From: Bicyclus anynana
Taxonomy: Eukaryota; Arthropoda; Insecta; Lepidoptera; Nymphalidae
DNA length: 64,000 bases
Direction of reading: 5' to 3'
Assembly (NCBI RefSeq): GCF_947172395.1
Contig: NC_069102.1
Location: 12,176,250 to 12,240,249 of the forward strand
The notes under the pieces were generated by a model. That model searched no databases, was not told the DNA's origin, and saw nothing but the letters and a program-made list of their open reading frames with translations. Below are positions 21,031 to 31,044 of this stretch, in pieces (the first letter of the stretch is position 1; each line of letters starts with the position of its first letter). The position numbers and the translations under genes were made by a program.

Positions 21031-21290
21031 AGCCGTGATAGCCCAGTGGATATGACCTCTGCCACCGATTCCGGAGGGTGTGGGTTCGAATCCGGTCCGG
21101 GGCATGCACCTCCAACTTTTCAGTTGTGTGCATTTTAAGAAATTAAATATCACGTGTCTCAAACGGTGAAGGAAAACATCGTGAGGAAACCTGTACACCA
21201 GAGAATTTCTTAATTCTCTGCGTGTGTGAAGTCTGCCAATAAGCATTGGAGGAGACTCGAGCTCAGCAGTGAGCCGTATATGGGTTAATA
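21031..21290 (+). mobile_element. SINE family B
   Basis: Starts GAGCCGTGATAGCCCAGTGG, with the B-box GGTTCGAATCC intact, and ends GTGAGCCGTATATGGGTTAA. The segment between CCAATAAGCATTGG and AGGAGACTCG is shortened and the TGATGATG tail is lost. Confidence 0.85.
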
Positions 21291-21585
21291 TCGATCGATA
21301 TTATAGTTAACTTACGAGTAGTTAAGTTTAATTTCAACATGTAGTTTTTGTAGAATAATAAATATGTAAATTAAAAATATAAAAATCAATAAAATTGATA
21401 AGTATGTCTGTCAATTTAAAATTAACTGTGTTTTTCTTGTGTGCTTACTAAAATACACATAACATTTTTTCTCATTTTGTGTATCTATCTGGGCTCTGGA
21501 ACGGCTTCTTAAAAGCTTCTTTTTATAGTATGGTACATAATATTGTGGTTCAGATTTTGATGTGGACATCGTTGGCGTATGCTAG
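21291..21585. other. AT-rich DNA, no gene seen
   Basis: Nothing assignable. Confidence 0.4.
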
Positions 21586-21764
21586 TCTATACCTACTAAT
21601 AAAAAGAAGTAAAGATTGTGGTATTATAGGGGTAATCTCTGGATTTACTAAACCGATTTTGAAAATGCTTTCACCATTAGAAAGCCAAGTTATTTTATGA
21701 ATGTCAGGCTATATTTTATCCCCGCATTCCAGAAGGAACGGGAACTACGAGGGATTTCCACTAG
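21586..21764 (+). mobile_element. Helitron-like D2 element
   Basis: TCTATACCTACTAATAAAAA at the left, with GGGGTAATCTCTGGATTTAC and CATTAGAAAGCCAAGTTATT in the body. It ends CTAG at 21764, followed by T. Confidence 0.7.
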
Positions 21765-21988
21765 TCACACTAATATTATAAAGGCGAAAGTTTGAGGGTG
21801 TGTGAGTGTGTGTATGTTTGTTTCTCCTTTGCACTGCGGCTACTGAAGCGATCTGACTGAAATTTGGAATGGAGATAGATTTTACTCTGAATTAACACAT
21901 ACTTTTTTCATCCCGGAAAAGTGCATGGTTCCCGCGGGATATATGAAAAATTGAATCCCACGCGGACAAAGTCGCGGTTATCCGCTAG
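21765..21988 (+). mobile_element. Helitron-like D3 element
   Basis: Starts TCACACTAATATTATAAAGG, with a GTGTGTGAGTGTGTGTATG run, TGCGGCTACTGAAGCGATCT and GGTTCCCGCGGGATAT. It ends ATCCGCTAG followed by T. Its first base is the T expected after the preceding element, so the two are back to back. Confidence 0.8.
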
Positions 21989-22149
21989 TATAAAGTAAAA
22001 TACAATATGATTCTATCAACACGAACGTCCGTCCATCAAGGTACGAAGTGTTATTTGTCTCTTTAGACAGGCGATGGTTATCAGGGACCTGTATATACCG
22101 ATCTTTATCACTGTGCAAAAAACTGGTCTCTTGTCAAATCTATGTGGTC

Positions 22150-22445
22150 ATGTAATTGGGCCGTGATACTGGATTCTGGAGGGTGTGGGTTCGAATCCGG
22201 TCCGGAGCATGCACCTCCAACTTTTCAGTTGTATGCATTTTATGAAATTAAATATCACGTGTCTCAAACGGTGAAAGAAAACATCGTGAGGAAAGCTGCA
22301 TACCAGAGAATTTTCTTAATTCTCTGCTTGTGTGAAGTCTGCCAATCCGCATTGGGCCATCGTGGTGGACTATTAGTCTAACTCCTCTCATTCTGAGAGG
22401 AGACTCGAGCTCAGCAGTGAGCTAAATATGGGTTGATAATGATTG
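22150..22445 (+). mobile_element. SINE family B, head deleted
   Basis: The head is shortened to TTGGGCCGTGATACTGGATT, losing the A-box region. From GAGGGTGTGGGTTCGAATCC on it is complete to the TGATAATGATTGGTTGATTG tail. Confidence 0.85.
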
Positions 22446-22601
22446 GTTGATTGATTAATGTACCTACTTGTGAGAAAACTTGACTGACCATTGAACTATA
22501 AAGAAATAAAGCTAGGTTTTAGAAGTAAAGGTACACTAACTGTACAAGCTGGGTGTTTCTCTTTATATATGTCTGGTGGGAGGCTTCCGCCATAGTTACC
22601 A

Positions 22602-22796
22602 CGTCTCACTACTGAGCTCGAGTCTCTTCTCAGTTTGTAAGGGGTTTGGCCAATAGTCCACCACGCTGGCCCATTAGCATTGAGAAAATTCTCAGCTATG
22701 CAGGTTTCCTCACGATGTTTTCCTTCACCGTTTGAGACACTAGATATTTAATTTATTAAAATGCACACAACTGAAAAGTTGGAGGTGCATGCCCCA
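22602..22796 (-). mobile_element. SINE family B, inverted neighbour
   Basis: Minus-strand copy from GGGGCATGCACCTCCAAC to CTCGAGCTCAGTAGTGAG. The tRNA-like head is missing. With the plus-strand copy ending at 22445 it makes an inverted pair separated by about 155 bp. Confidence 0.85.
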
Positions 22797-23474
22797 GGAA
22801 ATCTATGAAAAACCATTAAATTTCAAACGTTTTCTGAGCACAAAATGTATCGTAGATGGATCTAATGAGGGATATTGTAACAGCCCCTATGGTATGCAGT
22901 AACAGAAGAAAGCACGTATTGCGTAAGCGATAGGGGTCAAAATCGCATGACTCCCCCAATTGCTCAACTATCACCACTAAAAATGTTTCCACTACTTTTG
23001 CGAGTGAATGTAGTTCAAGAGCGGAATGTGGCAACACCGACTCGTGTTTTGCATATCAAAGTACAAGCTTATCAAACGCGGCTAATTTAACTCTTAACAC
23101 AAAGCACTAAAGATGAACTTCGCTTGATTGTACAGCAAAATAAAGATGCAAGAGATCATTTCGCGAAAAAAAGACAAATTTAATTTTGCTACCTCATTGC
23201 ACTTTAATGCGATTGCAATAAGATGTTCTTTTGAGTAAATGTCAGATGCGGTTTCTTGTTTTTCAAGTGATAGTACAGTATTAGTATAACACGCGTCATT
23301 TAATAAGGGCACTAACAATCGAGCTTTTTTGATAACTTTTCTGACGCAGTTGCTACCTGCACAATACACGTTGCGTAAACATCAACAGTTGGGTTCAATT
23401 TGTCGTTGAGGATTATAAGCATTTCTGATTCGAATTTCGAAGAACCGATGGACATTATGGTCCCAAAGTGTTGG
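22797..23474. other. noncoding DNA, no gene seen
   Basis: Two minus-strand frames (22816-23037 and 23094-23369, 73 and 91 codons) lie here. Neither shows a known domain, a clear splice context or a GC shift, so I do not call a gene. The sequence is less repetitive than its surroundings. Confidence 0.35.
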
Positions 23475-23530
23475 CAGTGGCGTAGCGTGCCTTAGAGGGG
23501 CCCTGTATCAAAATTAGTTGGGGGGGTCCC
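23475..23530 (+). mobile_element. solitary 57-bp hAT-like end unit
   Basis: CAGTGGCGTAGCGTGCCTTA, GAGGGGCCCTGTATCAAAAT and TAGTTGGGGGG are a single copy of the unit amplified at 4370-5095. It shows the unamplified ancestral state. The opposite end was not found. Confidence 0.75.
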
Positions 23531-24169
23531 TGAGTATTGGAATGGCTAGCCCGGAAGTCGGCTACCCTTTAAGTAGACTGATGACATAGACAAGTGTCGT
23601 AGGAAGCCACTGCTTCCATAGGACCATTGTTTCTGTTTTGGACAGCAAACCAAATCGTGTGGGTGTCCAATGGATGACCATCAGCAAAAAAATCTTTGAC
23701 TCATTATATCGTTATAGACGTCCAAAATAAAAAATCATGCTTGCCTAGCAGATGTCAATTCACTCTGGCCTTGGAGACAGAGGTAGGCATAACCGGACGC
23801 ATCAGTCGTAACTAGCCCACTCCTACCCTACGTACAGTTTGGCCTAGGTCAAACTTATATGTCAATGGCCTAGGTAGAACAAAGTATCTACCCCAATACT
23901 ATCTTAGACTCAAGTGAGATCACAGTCGTGCGTTGCAGGTCGTTATATACAATGTTAATATTTATTATATTACGATTCCCCAGCATCTTTTGTAACTTTA
24001 TGGTCGGAAAATTGTATTTTTAACGTTTTCAATTAGCTGCCAAGTGGGTCATTGACAAGTCGGGACGTGAAAATAATGGCAACTCTGAGATGAGTATCGA
24101 TAATGGTAGTTTGACATTTGTATTTACATCACGCGATGTTTTAGTATTCTTTGGGTTCCACGCGCCCTT
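23531..24169. other. noncoding DNA, no gene seen
   Basis: Possibly the interior of the hAT-like element that begins at 23475, but no right end or transposase frame is visible. Confidence 0.35.
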
Positions 24170-25535
24170 AGCCTGTGAATTGCATCGATTGCAATCTGTA
24201 AAATGTTTTTATTGATACAGTGTCGCTGGATGCAGTATCTGATATTGAATATTAGACATCTGTATTTGGTTCACATTATAGTTTGGGTATTCTTTAATGC
24301 AGACCGACAGTCTTTTAGAATGAGAATTGCATCGATTGCAATCGCGTAAAACGTTTTTATTGATTCAGTGTCGCTTGATGCAATGTCTGATATTGAATAT
24401 TAGACGTCTATATTTGGTTTACATTATGATTTGGGTATTCTTTGATGCAGGCCTACACTCCGTTAATATGATAATTTCATCGATTGCAATCGAGAATATG
24501 TTTTTATTGATCTAAGAAGTGTAGCTTGATGCAATATCTGATAATGAATATTATACATCTGTAATTGGTTCACATTACGGGTTAGGTATTCTTTTAAGCA
24601 GACTGACAACCCTTTAGTATGAGAATTGCATCGATTGCAATCGCTTTGATAATGAATATTATACATCTGTATTTGATTCACATTACGGTTTGGGTATTCT
24701 TTGATGAAGACCGACAACCCTTTAGAATGAGAATTACATCGATTACAATCGCGCATAATGTTTTTTTATTGATCCAGTGTCGCTTGATGCAATATCTGAT
24801 AATGAATATTAGACATCAGTATTTGGTTCACATTACGGTTTGGGTATTCTTTAATGCAGACCGACTGTCCTTTAGAATGAGAATTGCATCGATTGCAATC
24901 GCGTAAAATGTTTTTATTGATCCAATATCGCTTGATGCAATATCTGATATTGAATATTAGATATCTGTATTTGGTTCACATTACGGTTTGGGTGTTCTTC
25001 GATGAAGTCCGACAACCCTTTAAAATGAGAATTGCATCGATTACAATCGCGCATAATGTTTTTTTATTGATACAGTGTCGCTTGATGCAATATCTGATAT
25101 TGAATATTAGACATCTGTATTTCGTTCACATTATGATTTGGGTGTTCTTTGTTGCAGGCCTACACTCCGTTAGTATGATAATTCCATCGATTGCAACCGG
25201 TAAAATGTTTTTATTGATCTAGTGTCGCTTGATGCAATATCTGATAGTGAATATTTGAAATCTGTATTTGGTTCACATTATAGTTTGGGTATTCTTTGAT
25301 GAAGACCGACAACCATTTAGAATGAGAATTACATCGATTACAATTGCGCATAATGTTTTTATTGATACAGTGTCGCTGGATGCAATATCTGATAATGAAT
25401 ATTTGAAATCTGTATTTGGTTCACATTACGGTTTGGGTATTCTTTGATGCAGACTGACAACCTTTTAGAATGAGAATAGCATTGATTGCAATCGCTATGA
25501 TAATGAATCTTAGATATCTGTATTTGGTCGGGGAT
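24170..25535 (+). repeat. satellite array, unit about 148 bp, nine units
   Basis: The unit marker GCATCGATTGCAATCG recurs at about 24182, 24329, 24478, 24628, 24736, 24886, 25033, 25183, 25331 and 25479. Spacing is 147-150 bp except for one 108-bp unit. Most units hold the 12-bp palindrome CGATTGCAATCG, then TTTTTATTGATC, GATGCAATATCTGATA, CATCTGTATTTGGTTCACAT and TTTGGGTATTCTTTGATGC. The shortened form GCAATCGC-TNTGATAATGAAT occurs at about 24640 and again at 25490. Open frames across the array (61-112 codons) are by-products. Confidence 0.9.
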
Positions 25536-26065
25536 AGACGTAGATGAGGATCGCACAAGAACGTGAGAAAGTACTAAGTTATCTTAATTGATGTTAGCTA
25601 TCGATAACAAAAATAGATATAAACAACAAGGCACATTATCCCATTTTTATCTTTAAAAATATAAAATATTGAAAAAGAAAAAATCAATAAAGAAGCCAAC
25701 AATTGCACAATATTCGCATACAAAATATTTGACTTGACATCTCAAAAATCGTTAAACAAGGTCGAGCTCCTTTTTAGATCCGCGAGTAGGTGTATTACAT
25801 GCATTAATGTTGAAAAAAAAATTTAAACTGTTAAAATATTTTTGTGGGAGTACTAAATAGGTCTTGCGTTGATTGACATTAAGTGCTTGGGCATTTGCGT
25901 GAGCGCAGTGTGAAAAAATCAAAAATACATTATTAGACATCTACTTGACATGAAACTTTAAGATCACGCCAGCCATATCTTTTGAACGTTATTTAAAAAA
26001 TTGCAGACTTTTGAAAGAATCCTTCTAAGTTCCTTTAGAATATTCATAATTATTATCTGTTTGCT
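25536..26065. other. AT-rich DNA, no gene seen
   Basis: No assignable feature. A minus-strand 62-codon frame at 25752-25940 has no known domain. Confidence 0.4.
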
Positions 26066-27875
26066 TTTATTTATTTATTTTTTTTAATTTATTTATATAA
26101 AGCACGCCAACAATACACATATTAAACGTTAAAACATAAGATAACACATATTAAAGAGTTCTGATATGCATATAAACAATAGGCGCACATAACATTTATA
26201 TAATTATAAGTCAACACTTAACTAATTATAATATGTCAAATTTATAGGAAGGATTAAATGTCAAAATTAATTATTACCTAATTTAAAATTAATAAAATAG
26301 TATACAATTTTAAAACAATAGCATAAAGAAGAAAACTTAACTTAATTAAATACAATTTTTAAATTAATTTACTAGGTAGGTAGATTATACAAAACAAAAA
26401 GAATAAATATTAAGAAAAACATTAACATTAAACTAAATCTTACTAATAATAGAGACAATTTAATTATTATGGAGTTTAAAATGGTCATGCAACTTGTTTT
26501 TAAAGACATAGAAGGAATTGTGGAAGATGTCGATCTCCGGTAAAGTTTTAGAAACTTCGTTATACTTGGCACATATTCGTCTAATGGGGGCCTGCATACC
26601 AAGGTTAGTTTTTACAAAAGGAATATGAAACAATTTCATAGTACGGTAGCGTGGATATCTACGCGGGACTGTTAGGGATACCCTTTCAAGTATGTTACCA
26701 CACTTGATTTTGTTATTTAAAATCTTGTGGAGAAAGCATAAGTCCATCATATCGCGTCTTCTTCGTAGCGGTAACATTTCAAACTTCGCTAGTCGCTGGT
26801 GGTAGGGCATCCTATGCGAAATACCGGTCGATATAAAGGCAAGATGCCTAGTAAACGATCGTTGTATATTTTCAACGCGTTGGGAATGTGTACTGTAGAT
26901 TGGATTCCAAATAACACTAGCAAACTCAAGACAACATCTCACCAAGGCATTATATAAAATAATTTTGGTCTTACAAGAGAACCCCTTTGTGTTGCGTTTT
27001 AAAAATCCCAAAAGCTGAGCACCTTTTTGAACAATATTATTTATGTGAGGTTTAAACGTTAATTTACTATCCATAGTGACTCCTAAGTCTTTTATTTCCA
27101 ATAACTCTTGCAATATCGTGTTATTAATGGAGTAACTAGAAACAAGTGGTTTTTTTTTTCGAGTAAATTTAATGTGGAAACATTTGTTAGCATTAAGAGT
27201 CATGTGGTTGTTATCACACCATCTGATAATTCTGTTTAAGTCATCTTGTAGTAATTTAGCATCGTTGGATGATTTAATCGTTTTATAAATTTTCAAATCA
27301 TCCGCAAACAACGAGCTAGTACAATGTTGCGTCACTGAAGAAATATCATTAATGAAGGCCAAGAACAATAGGGGCCCCAGGTGGGAACCCTGTGGCACTC
27401 CAGATAATGCCACGAACGTTTTAGACTCATAGCCATTGACTGCAACAGTTTGGGATCTCAGTTGGAGGTATGAATTGAACCATTTGACAAGGGGACCACT
27501 GATTCCATATTGCATAAGTTTGTTAACGAGTAGTATATGGTTAACCTTATCAAACGCGGTACTAAAGTCAGTGTAAATGACGTCAACCTGTTGCCCCTTA
27601 TCCACAATATAGCAGAGATCCGAAGTATAGTCAGACAAATTTGATTGCACGGATAGACCAGTCCTGAAGCCGTGTTGAGAGCTCGTGAGAAAATTGTCCA
27701 AATGACGAGATAGAATAGGGTGAACTAGACTTTCAAAAAGTTTTGAAAAGCATGAAAGTATTGAAATCGGACGGTAATTTTTAACATCTACTCTGTCTCC
27801 CTTCTTAAATACTGGTACTATTCGTGCTTTCTTCCATTCACTGGGGAAAATACCCTCTGCTTTGCTATAGATATA
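26066..27875 (-). mobile_element. 5'-truncated Jockey/CR1-like LINE
   Basis: On the minus strand the element runs from the reverse-transcriptase palm (about 27875) through a stop at 26460 and a 380-bp AT-rich 3' region to an A-rich end near 26066-26090 (T-rich on the plus strand). The endonuclease and 5' part are missing. A family P SINE abuts its truncated edge. Confidence 0.85.
26460..27868 (-). pseudogene. non-LTR reverse transcriptase, N-terminally truncated
   Basis: This frame copies LINE RNA into DNA at the insertion site. Counting from the Leu (TTG) codon at 27701, the palm motif DFSTAFD is at residues 45-51, GVPQGS at 101-106 and the catalytic FADD box at 132-135. The frame stays open upstream of 27701, giving NYRPISILSCFSKLFES and, near 27860, GIFPSEWKKARIVPVFKKGD. 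It is about 470 codons in all, against roughly 900 for a complete Jockey-type second ORF. The endonuclease domain is absent, so it cannot act alone. It has no premature stop over the thumb and C-terminal region, which suggests a fairly recent insertion. The clade (Jockey versus CR1) is inferred from motif wording only. Confidence 0.85.
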
Positions 27876-27877
27876 TT

Positions 27878-28049
27878 ATATTTGTCATATCTTTTAAATA
27901 TGACCAATATTTCCATTCCCCTCCTACTACTAGTCTACTTACTAGTCGGGAAAGACTGTATTAAGAGTAGGTACGACAACGGGGCGGGGATCGAACCACC
28001 ACCCCTCGGTGATGAGTTCGACCGCTCTTACCGTTGAGCTATTGAGGCT
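27878..28049 (-). mobile_element. SINE family P
   Basis: Minus-strand copy. The head AGCCTCAATAGCTCAACGGT ends at 28049, B-box GGTTCGATCCC is intact, and the tail runs to GGTCATATTTAAAAGATATG near 27885. Its 3' end touches the 5' edge of the LINE in the same orientation. Confidence 0.8.
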
Positions 28050-28231
28050 ATTAACATACCATAGCGTAATAAGTTAAGATCTCTCAACCTTAATATCCTT
28101 GATAAACATGTAACTATCGGACTAATTAATATAATATCCAATGTACAACCAGTGCCATTGCTTGTCTGCCTAGCTAAGAGGCAGCAAAAATAGAACCCAT
28201 CAATATTGTCGTTAGCTGCTTCATGGGAACA

Positions 28232-28543
28232 CTCAGACCAATTATTGTATAGGACCTGCCTCGCTTCACGTTATTTTTCTGTCAAAGTATATGATCAACG
28301 ATCTAATGCGATTATAAAAACTGACTCTATAGAATCAATGTTTAATAGTTGTAATCGTGTTCATCGGTTAAAGAGCTCCGTAAAAATACCTTTTTGTGTA
28401 ATTGAATTGTTTAAAAAACGGGCAAAAACTTCTAGTTTAGTATAAGATATATACCAAATCTAAGCTCGTTTTCTTCAGAAAATGACAGACAATTTTGTTC
28501 GTGACTATGAGTGCGATACAGGTCCTTCTATAATTGGTCTGAG
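28232..28543 (+). mobile_element. hAT-type MITE family H, copy 2
   Basis: It is 312 bp long with CTCAGACCAATTAT ends. Perfect 8-bp duplications TGGGAACA lie at 28224-28231 and 28544-28551. The sequence is collinear with 7834-8145 without indels. Confidence 0.92.
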
Positions 28544-28644
28544 TGGGAACACTCATATAAATATTTAGGATCACTTTGCCGAAGTTGGCAATGCTGTCTG
28601 TGGTTTTCAACAAATTGTCTTGTTTTTATTTATTTTGTAAATTG

Positions 28645-28725
28645 GCTTAGATCTGGTGTGGTGGTAGGCGCTTTCTATGGCTGATTACCATTCTACCGGC
28701 ATTGATGCACCGCCGAGTGATTTAC
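28645..28725 (+). repeat. old family A SINE fragment
   Basis: TCTGGTGTGGTGGTAGGCGC, TGATTACCATTCTACCGGCA and GCACCGCCGAGTGATTTA resemble the middle of family A (GGCTGGTGGGAGGCTTC, TACCACCCTACCGGCAAAG, GTACCGCCAAGCGATTTA). Confidence 0.55.
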
Positions 28726-28849
28726 ATAAATAAACTTGAACCTCTTCCAAGTATTCCCACTATCTTCATTGACCAGCCATAGAAGGGTGAGAGTGACAAT
28801 CAAGGGACAAGGAGCGAAAAGAGAAAATAACTTGTAGGGAGCCAAGTAG

Positions 28850-28984
28850 AAGTCCCAGGAATACGCTAAGAACAAGTACCGGGTTCGCCCTCCCTCGATT
28901 CGCCCAAATTACCAAGAGGTTGAAAGGGCCTTGGGAGGTGGTGGGTTGTCCCTGCTTATCATCAATGACTGTGTCGTCACTTAA
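28850..28984 (+). CDS. short open frame of unknown origin
   Basis: A 44-codon frame closes with TAA just before a family A SINE. It reads ...KNKYRVRPPSIRPNYQEVER then ALGGGGLSLLIINDCVVT. The bases CCCAG before GAATAC could serve as a splice acceptor, giving a last exon starting at 28859, but no partner exon is seen. It is GC-richer than its flanks. It may equally be the tail of an unrecognised transposon frame. I cannot assign a function. Confidence 0.25.
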   Translation, partial: KSQEYAKNKYRVRPPSIRPNYQEVERALGGGGLSLLIINDCVVT

Positions 28985-29016
28985 GCCACTTAACATAAGC
29001 AACTTAAGCAACTTTT

Positions 29017-29350
29017 GACGGCCTCCGTGGCGCAGTGGCATGCGCGGTGGATTTAGAAAACGGAGGTCCTGGGTTCGATCCGCGGCTGGGCAGATTGAGA
29101 TTTTCTTAATTGGTCCAGGTCTGGCTGGTGGGAGGCTTCGGCCGTGGCTAGTTACCACCCTACCGGCAAAGACGTACCGCCAAGCGATTTAGAGTTCCGG
29201 TACGATGCCGTGTAGAAACCAAAAGGGGTGTGGATTATCATCCTCCTCCTAACAAGTTAGCCCGCTTCCATCTTAGACGGCATCATCACTTACCATCAGG
29301 TGAGATTGTAGTCAAGGGCTAACTTGTAAAGAATAAAAAAAAAAAATATC
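29017..29350 (+). mobile_element. SINE family A, full length
   Basis: Begins GACGGCCTCCGTGGCGCAGT, has B-box GGTTCGATCC, continues through TACCGGCAAAGACGTACCGC, GGTACGATGCCGTGTAGAAA and CCATCAGGTGAGATTGTAGT, and ends GAATAAAAAAAAAAA. The head is tRNA-like and the rest is a family-specific body. Confidence 0.9.
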
Positions 29351-29352
29351 AA

Positions 29353-29587
29353 GTGAGATTGCAGTCAAGGACTTACTTGAGAATAAAAGCCTTATATTAC
29401 ATTATGCGGATAGCGCAACCTTAATATAAGTATATGGCAATTAATTAATTTCAGAAGCATCATAGAGGTTATTTTGAGATCATTAGCGATGAAGTGGATG
29501 TTTAAAAAAAAAATAAGTAGGTGTTAAACTGTTAAGTATCCTTATATATGTTTTTTTAATGTTATTTTGTATTGCGAAGATTTTACA
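29353..29587. other. noncoding DNA with a SINE A tail echo
   Basis: ATCAAGTGAGATTGCAGTCA and CTTGAGAATAAAAG at 29350-29385 repeat the last 40 bp of the SINE just before it, perhaps a second, strongly truncated insertion. Confidence 0.4.
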
Positions 29588-29752
29588 TCTATACTAATTT
29601 TATAAAGCTGAAGAGTTTGTTTGTTTGTTTGTTTGATTGGACGCGCTAATCTCAGGAACTACTGGTCCGATTTTAAAAATTCTTTCAGTGTTAGATAGCC
29701 CATTTATCGACAAACGGGAACCACGCGGGTGAAACCGCACGGCGTCAGCTAG
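29588..29752 (+). mobile_element. Helitron-like D1 element
   Basis: A|TCTATACTAATTTTATAAAG to GCACGGCGTCAGCTAG|T. It has the full set of Helitron ends. About 35 bp around CCCGTATTCCTACGGG are deleted. Confidence 0.85.
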
Positions 29753-29863
29753 TTAACATATAAGATTTTTATTTTAATATTTTATGTGCCCAAGTTGTGA
29801 TCACAGGATAGTAATTATAATGCTATCAAGGGTTTTATATATTTCATACAATAATTATAATTT

Positions 29864-30033
29864 GGCAACTTCGTTCGTAACACTCCCGATTTTCCGCTCG
29901 GAGCGGAGGGCGTGTGACGATGAATGAAAAACCCACGACTGATGCACGTCACTTCGTCGCACGCACGATTTCACACCCGCGCAGTCTTTCCCCCTGTCGC
30001 CCGCATATCATGGGAGTGTTCAACGAACTTGCC
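29864..30033 (+). mobile_element. MITE family J, intact copy
   Basis: Left end GGCAACTTCGTTCGTAACAC TCCC and right end GGGAGTGTT-CAACGAACTTGCC are inverted repeats of about 22-25 bp with two differences. The core holds ACCCACGACTGATGC and CACACCCGCGCAGTC. No clear target duplication. Related copies are at 2239-2350 and 34428-34590. Confidence 0.75.
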
Positions 30034-30342
30034 AGTCTATAGTACCTACGAGATAAGGCGTATGAAATATATAGCAACATCTGTTATTTATTTGGGACTG
30101 GGAAATGGTTAAGTTATAAAAACGCCCAAATAAGGTATAATTAAATCTACAATTAGAAGTAATAAGCTAACGATAACAATCATTACTTTCCGTACGAACA
30201 ATTGATAGAGATCGTAGTTAAAACATATTTCGTAACAGAACTCTATTGTCTATGCTCTATGAGAGCTCGTGGTAAATTGACCATGTAGATTAAGTTACAT
30301 AGATATGGAAATTAAATTATAAAAAATTATTCATCATCATTA
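30034..30342. other. AT-rich DNA, no gene seen
   Basis: Nothing assignable. Confidence 0.4.
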
Positions 30343-30545
30343 CAATAATCAGCTGGTGGACGTCCACTGCTGGACATAGGCCTCTTGCATAGACTTCCAA
30401 ACATAACGGTGTCAAGCATCCAGCGTCTTCCTAGTAGGGGGCTTGATCAACACTGCGCTATCTGGTTCTGGTGAGGGGTCGCCATTCCATCACCTTGGGA
30501 CCCCAACGACCATCGGCTCTTCGAACTATATGCCTTGACCATTGC
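30343..30545 (-). mobile_element. RTE-type LINE 3' fragment
   Basis: The plus strand reads TGGTGGACGTCCACTGCTGG, CTAGTAGGGGGCTTGATCAA, GGGGTCGCCATTCCATCACC and CATCGGCTCTTCGAACTATA. The minus strand is the eroded C-terminal frame of an RTE-like second ORF. It is preceded by an ATTCATCATCATTA simple tail. Confidence 0.7.
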
Positions 30546-30653
30546 CACTCCAGTACAAAAAACCTGTATACACTCAACAAAAATAATCGTCGCGAACACT
30601 GTTCAATACGAAATAGAAAAACGAAAAGAAAATAACTGATTTACTTTCTATGA

Positions 30654-30682
30654 GAGAGAGAGAGACAGAGAAACACGCGCAC
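30654..30682. repeat. short AG-rich microsatellite
   Basis: GAGAGAGAGAGACAGAGAAA, within the intron downstream of the exon at 30798-31044. Confidence 0.6.
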
Positions 30683-30797
30683 GCCGCGAGCTTATAACTA
30701 TAGCAAAAAGTGTCGTTACAACTTTTGGTCTTAATTTTTTCCGTGTAGCCCCCTTTCGCAACGCGCGATAAGAAACTTTATTCCAAAAAGTACTTAC

Positions 30798-31044
30798 CAA
30801 CAACGACATCTCAGTCTTGGGCATCATAGTGACGTCACCAGGCCGCACCCCCGGGCCGCAGTACGGCAGGCTGGGCCCCCTGTGCGGGGGGTCGTGTAGC
30901 GCCAGCAGCGCCGCGTGAAGCCGCGCGCGCGCCGCACTGATGCCGCCCGCACCCCTCACCGCAGCCTCCACCACCTCCCCTATGTCCCTCTCCCAACGGA
31001 TAGGCATCCCCTGGGTGAAATCCGCTTGCTTCACTGGGTAGTCC
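30798..31044 (-). CDS. internal exon of an unrecognised host gene (exon 4 seen)
   Basis: A 247-nt exon with acceptor TTACCAG and donor GTAAGTA on the minus strand. It begins with one base that completes an Arg codon (AG|G) from the exon at 31631-31829, then gives 82 codons ending on a codon boundary. The predicted segment reads DYPVKQADFTQGMPIRWERD, then IGEVVEAAVRGAGG, an Ala/Arg/Leu stretch likely to be helical, PPHRGPSLPYCGPGVRPGD and MMPKTEMSLL. GC content is far above the surrounding DNA. A following exon is implied by the donor but I did not find it in the window. I do not recognise the family. Confidence 0.7.

Noticed and set aside
22816..23369. Two minus-strand frames of 73 and 91 codons as a small gene
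   Set aside because: Different frames, no domain, no splice signals joining them and no codon or GC shift.
24327..25222. Several 60-112 codon frames on both strands
   Set aside because: They follow the 148-bp satellite and shift frame from unit to unit.
28766..29158. 130-codon minus-strand frame
   Set aside because: Its first part is the antisense of a family A SINE and the same text appears antisense to every copy.
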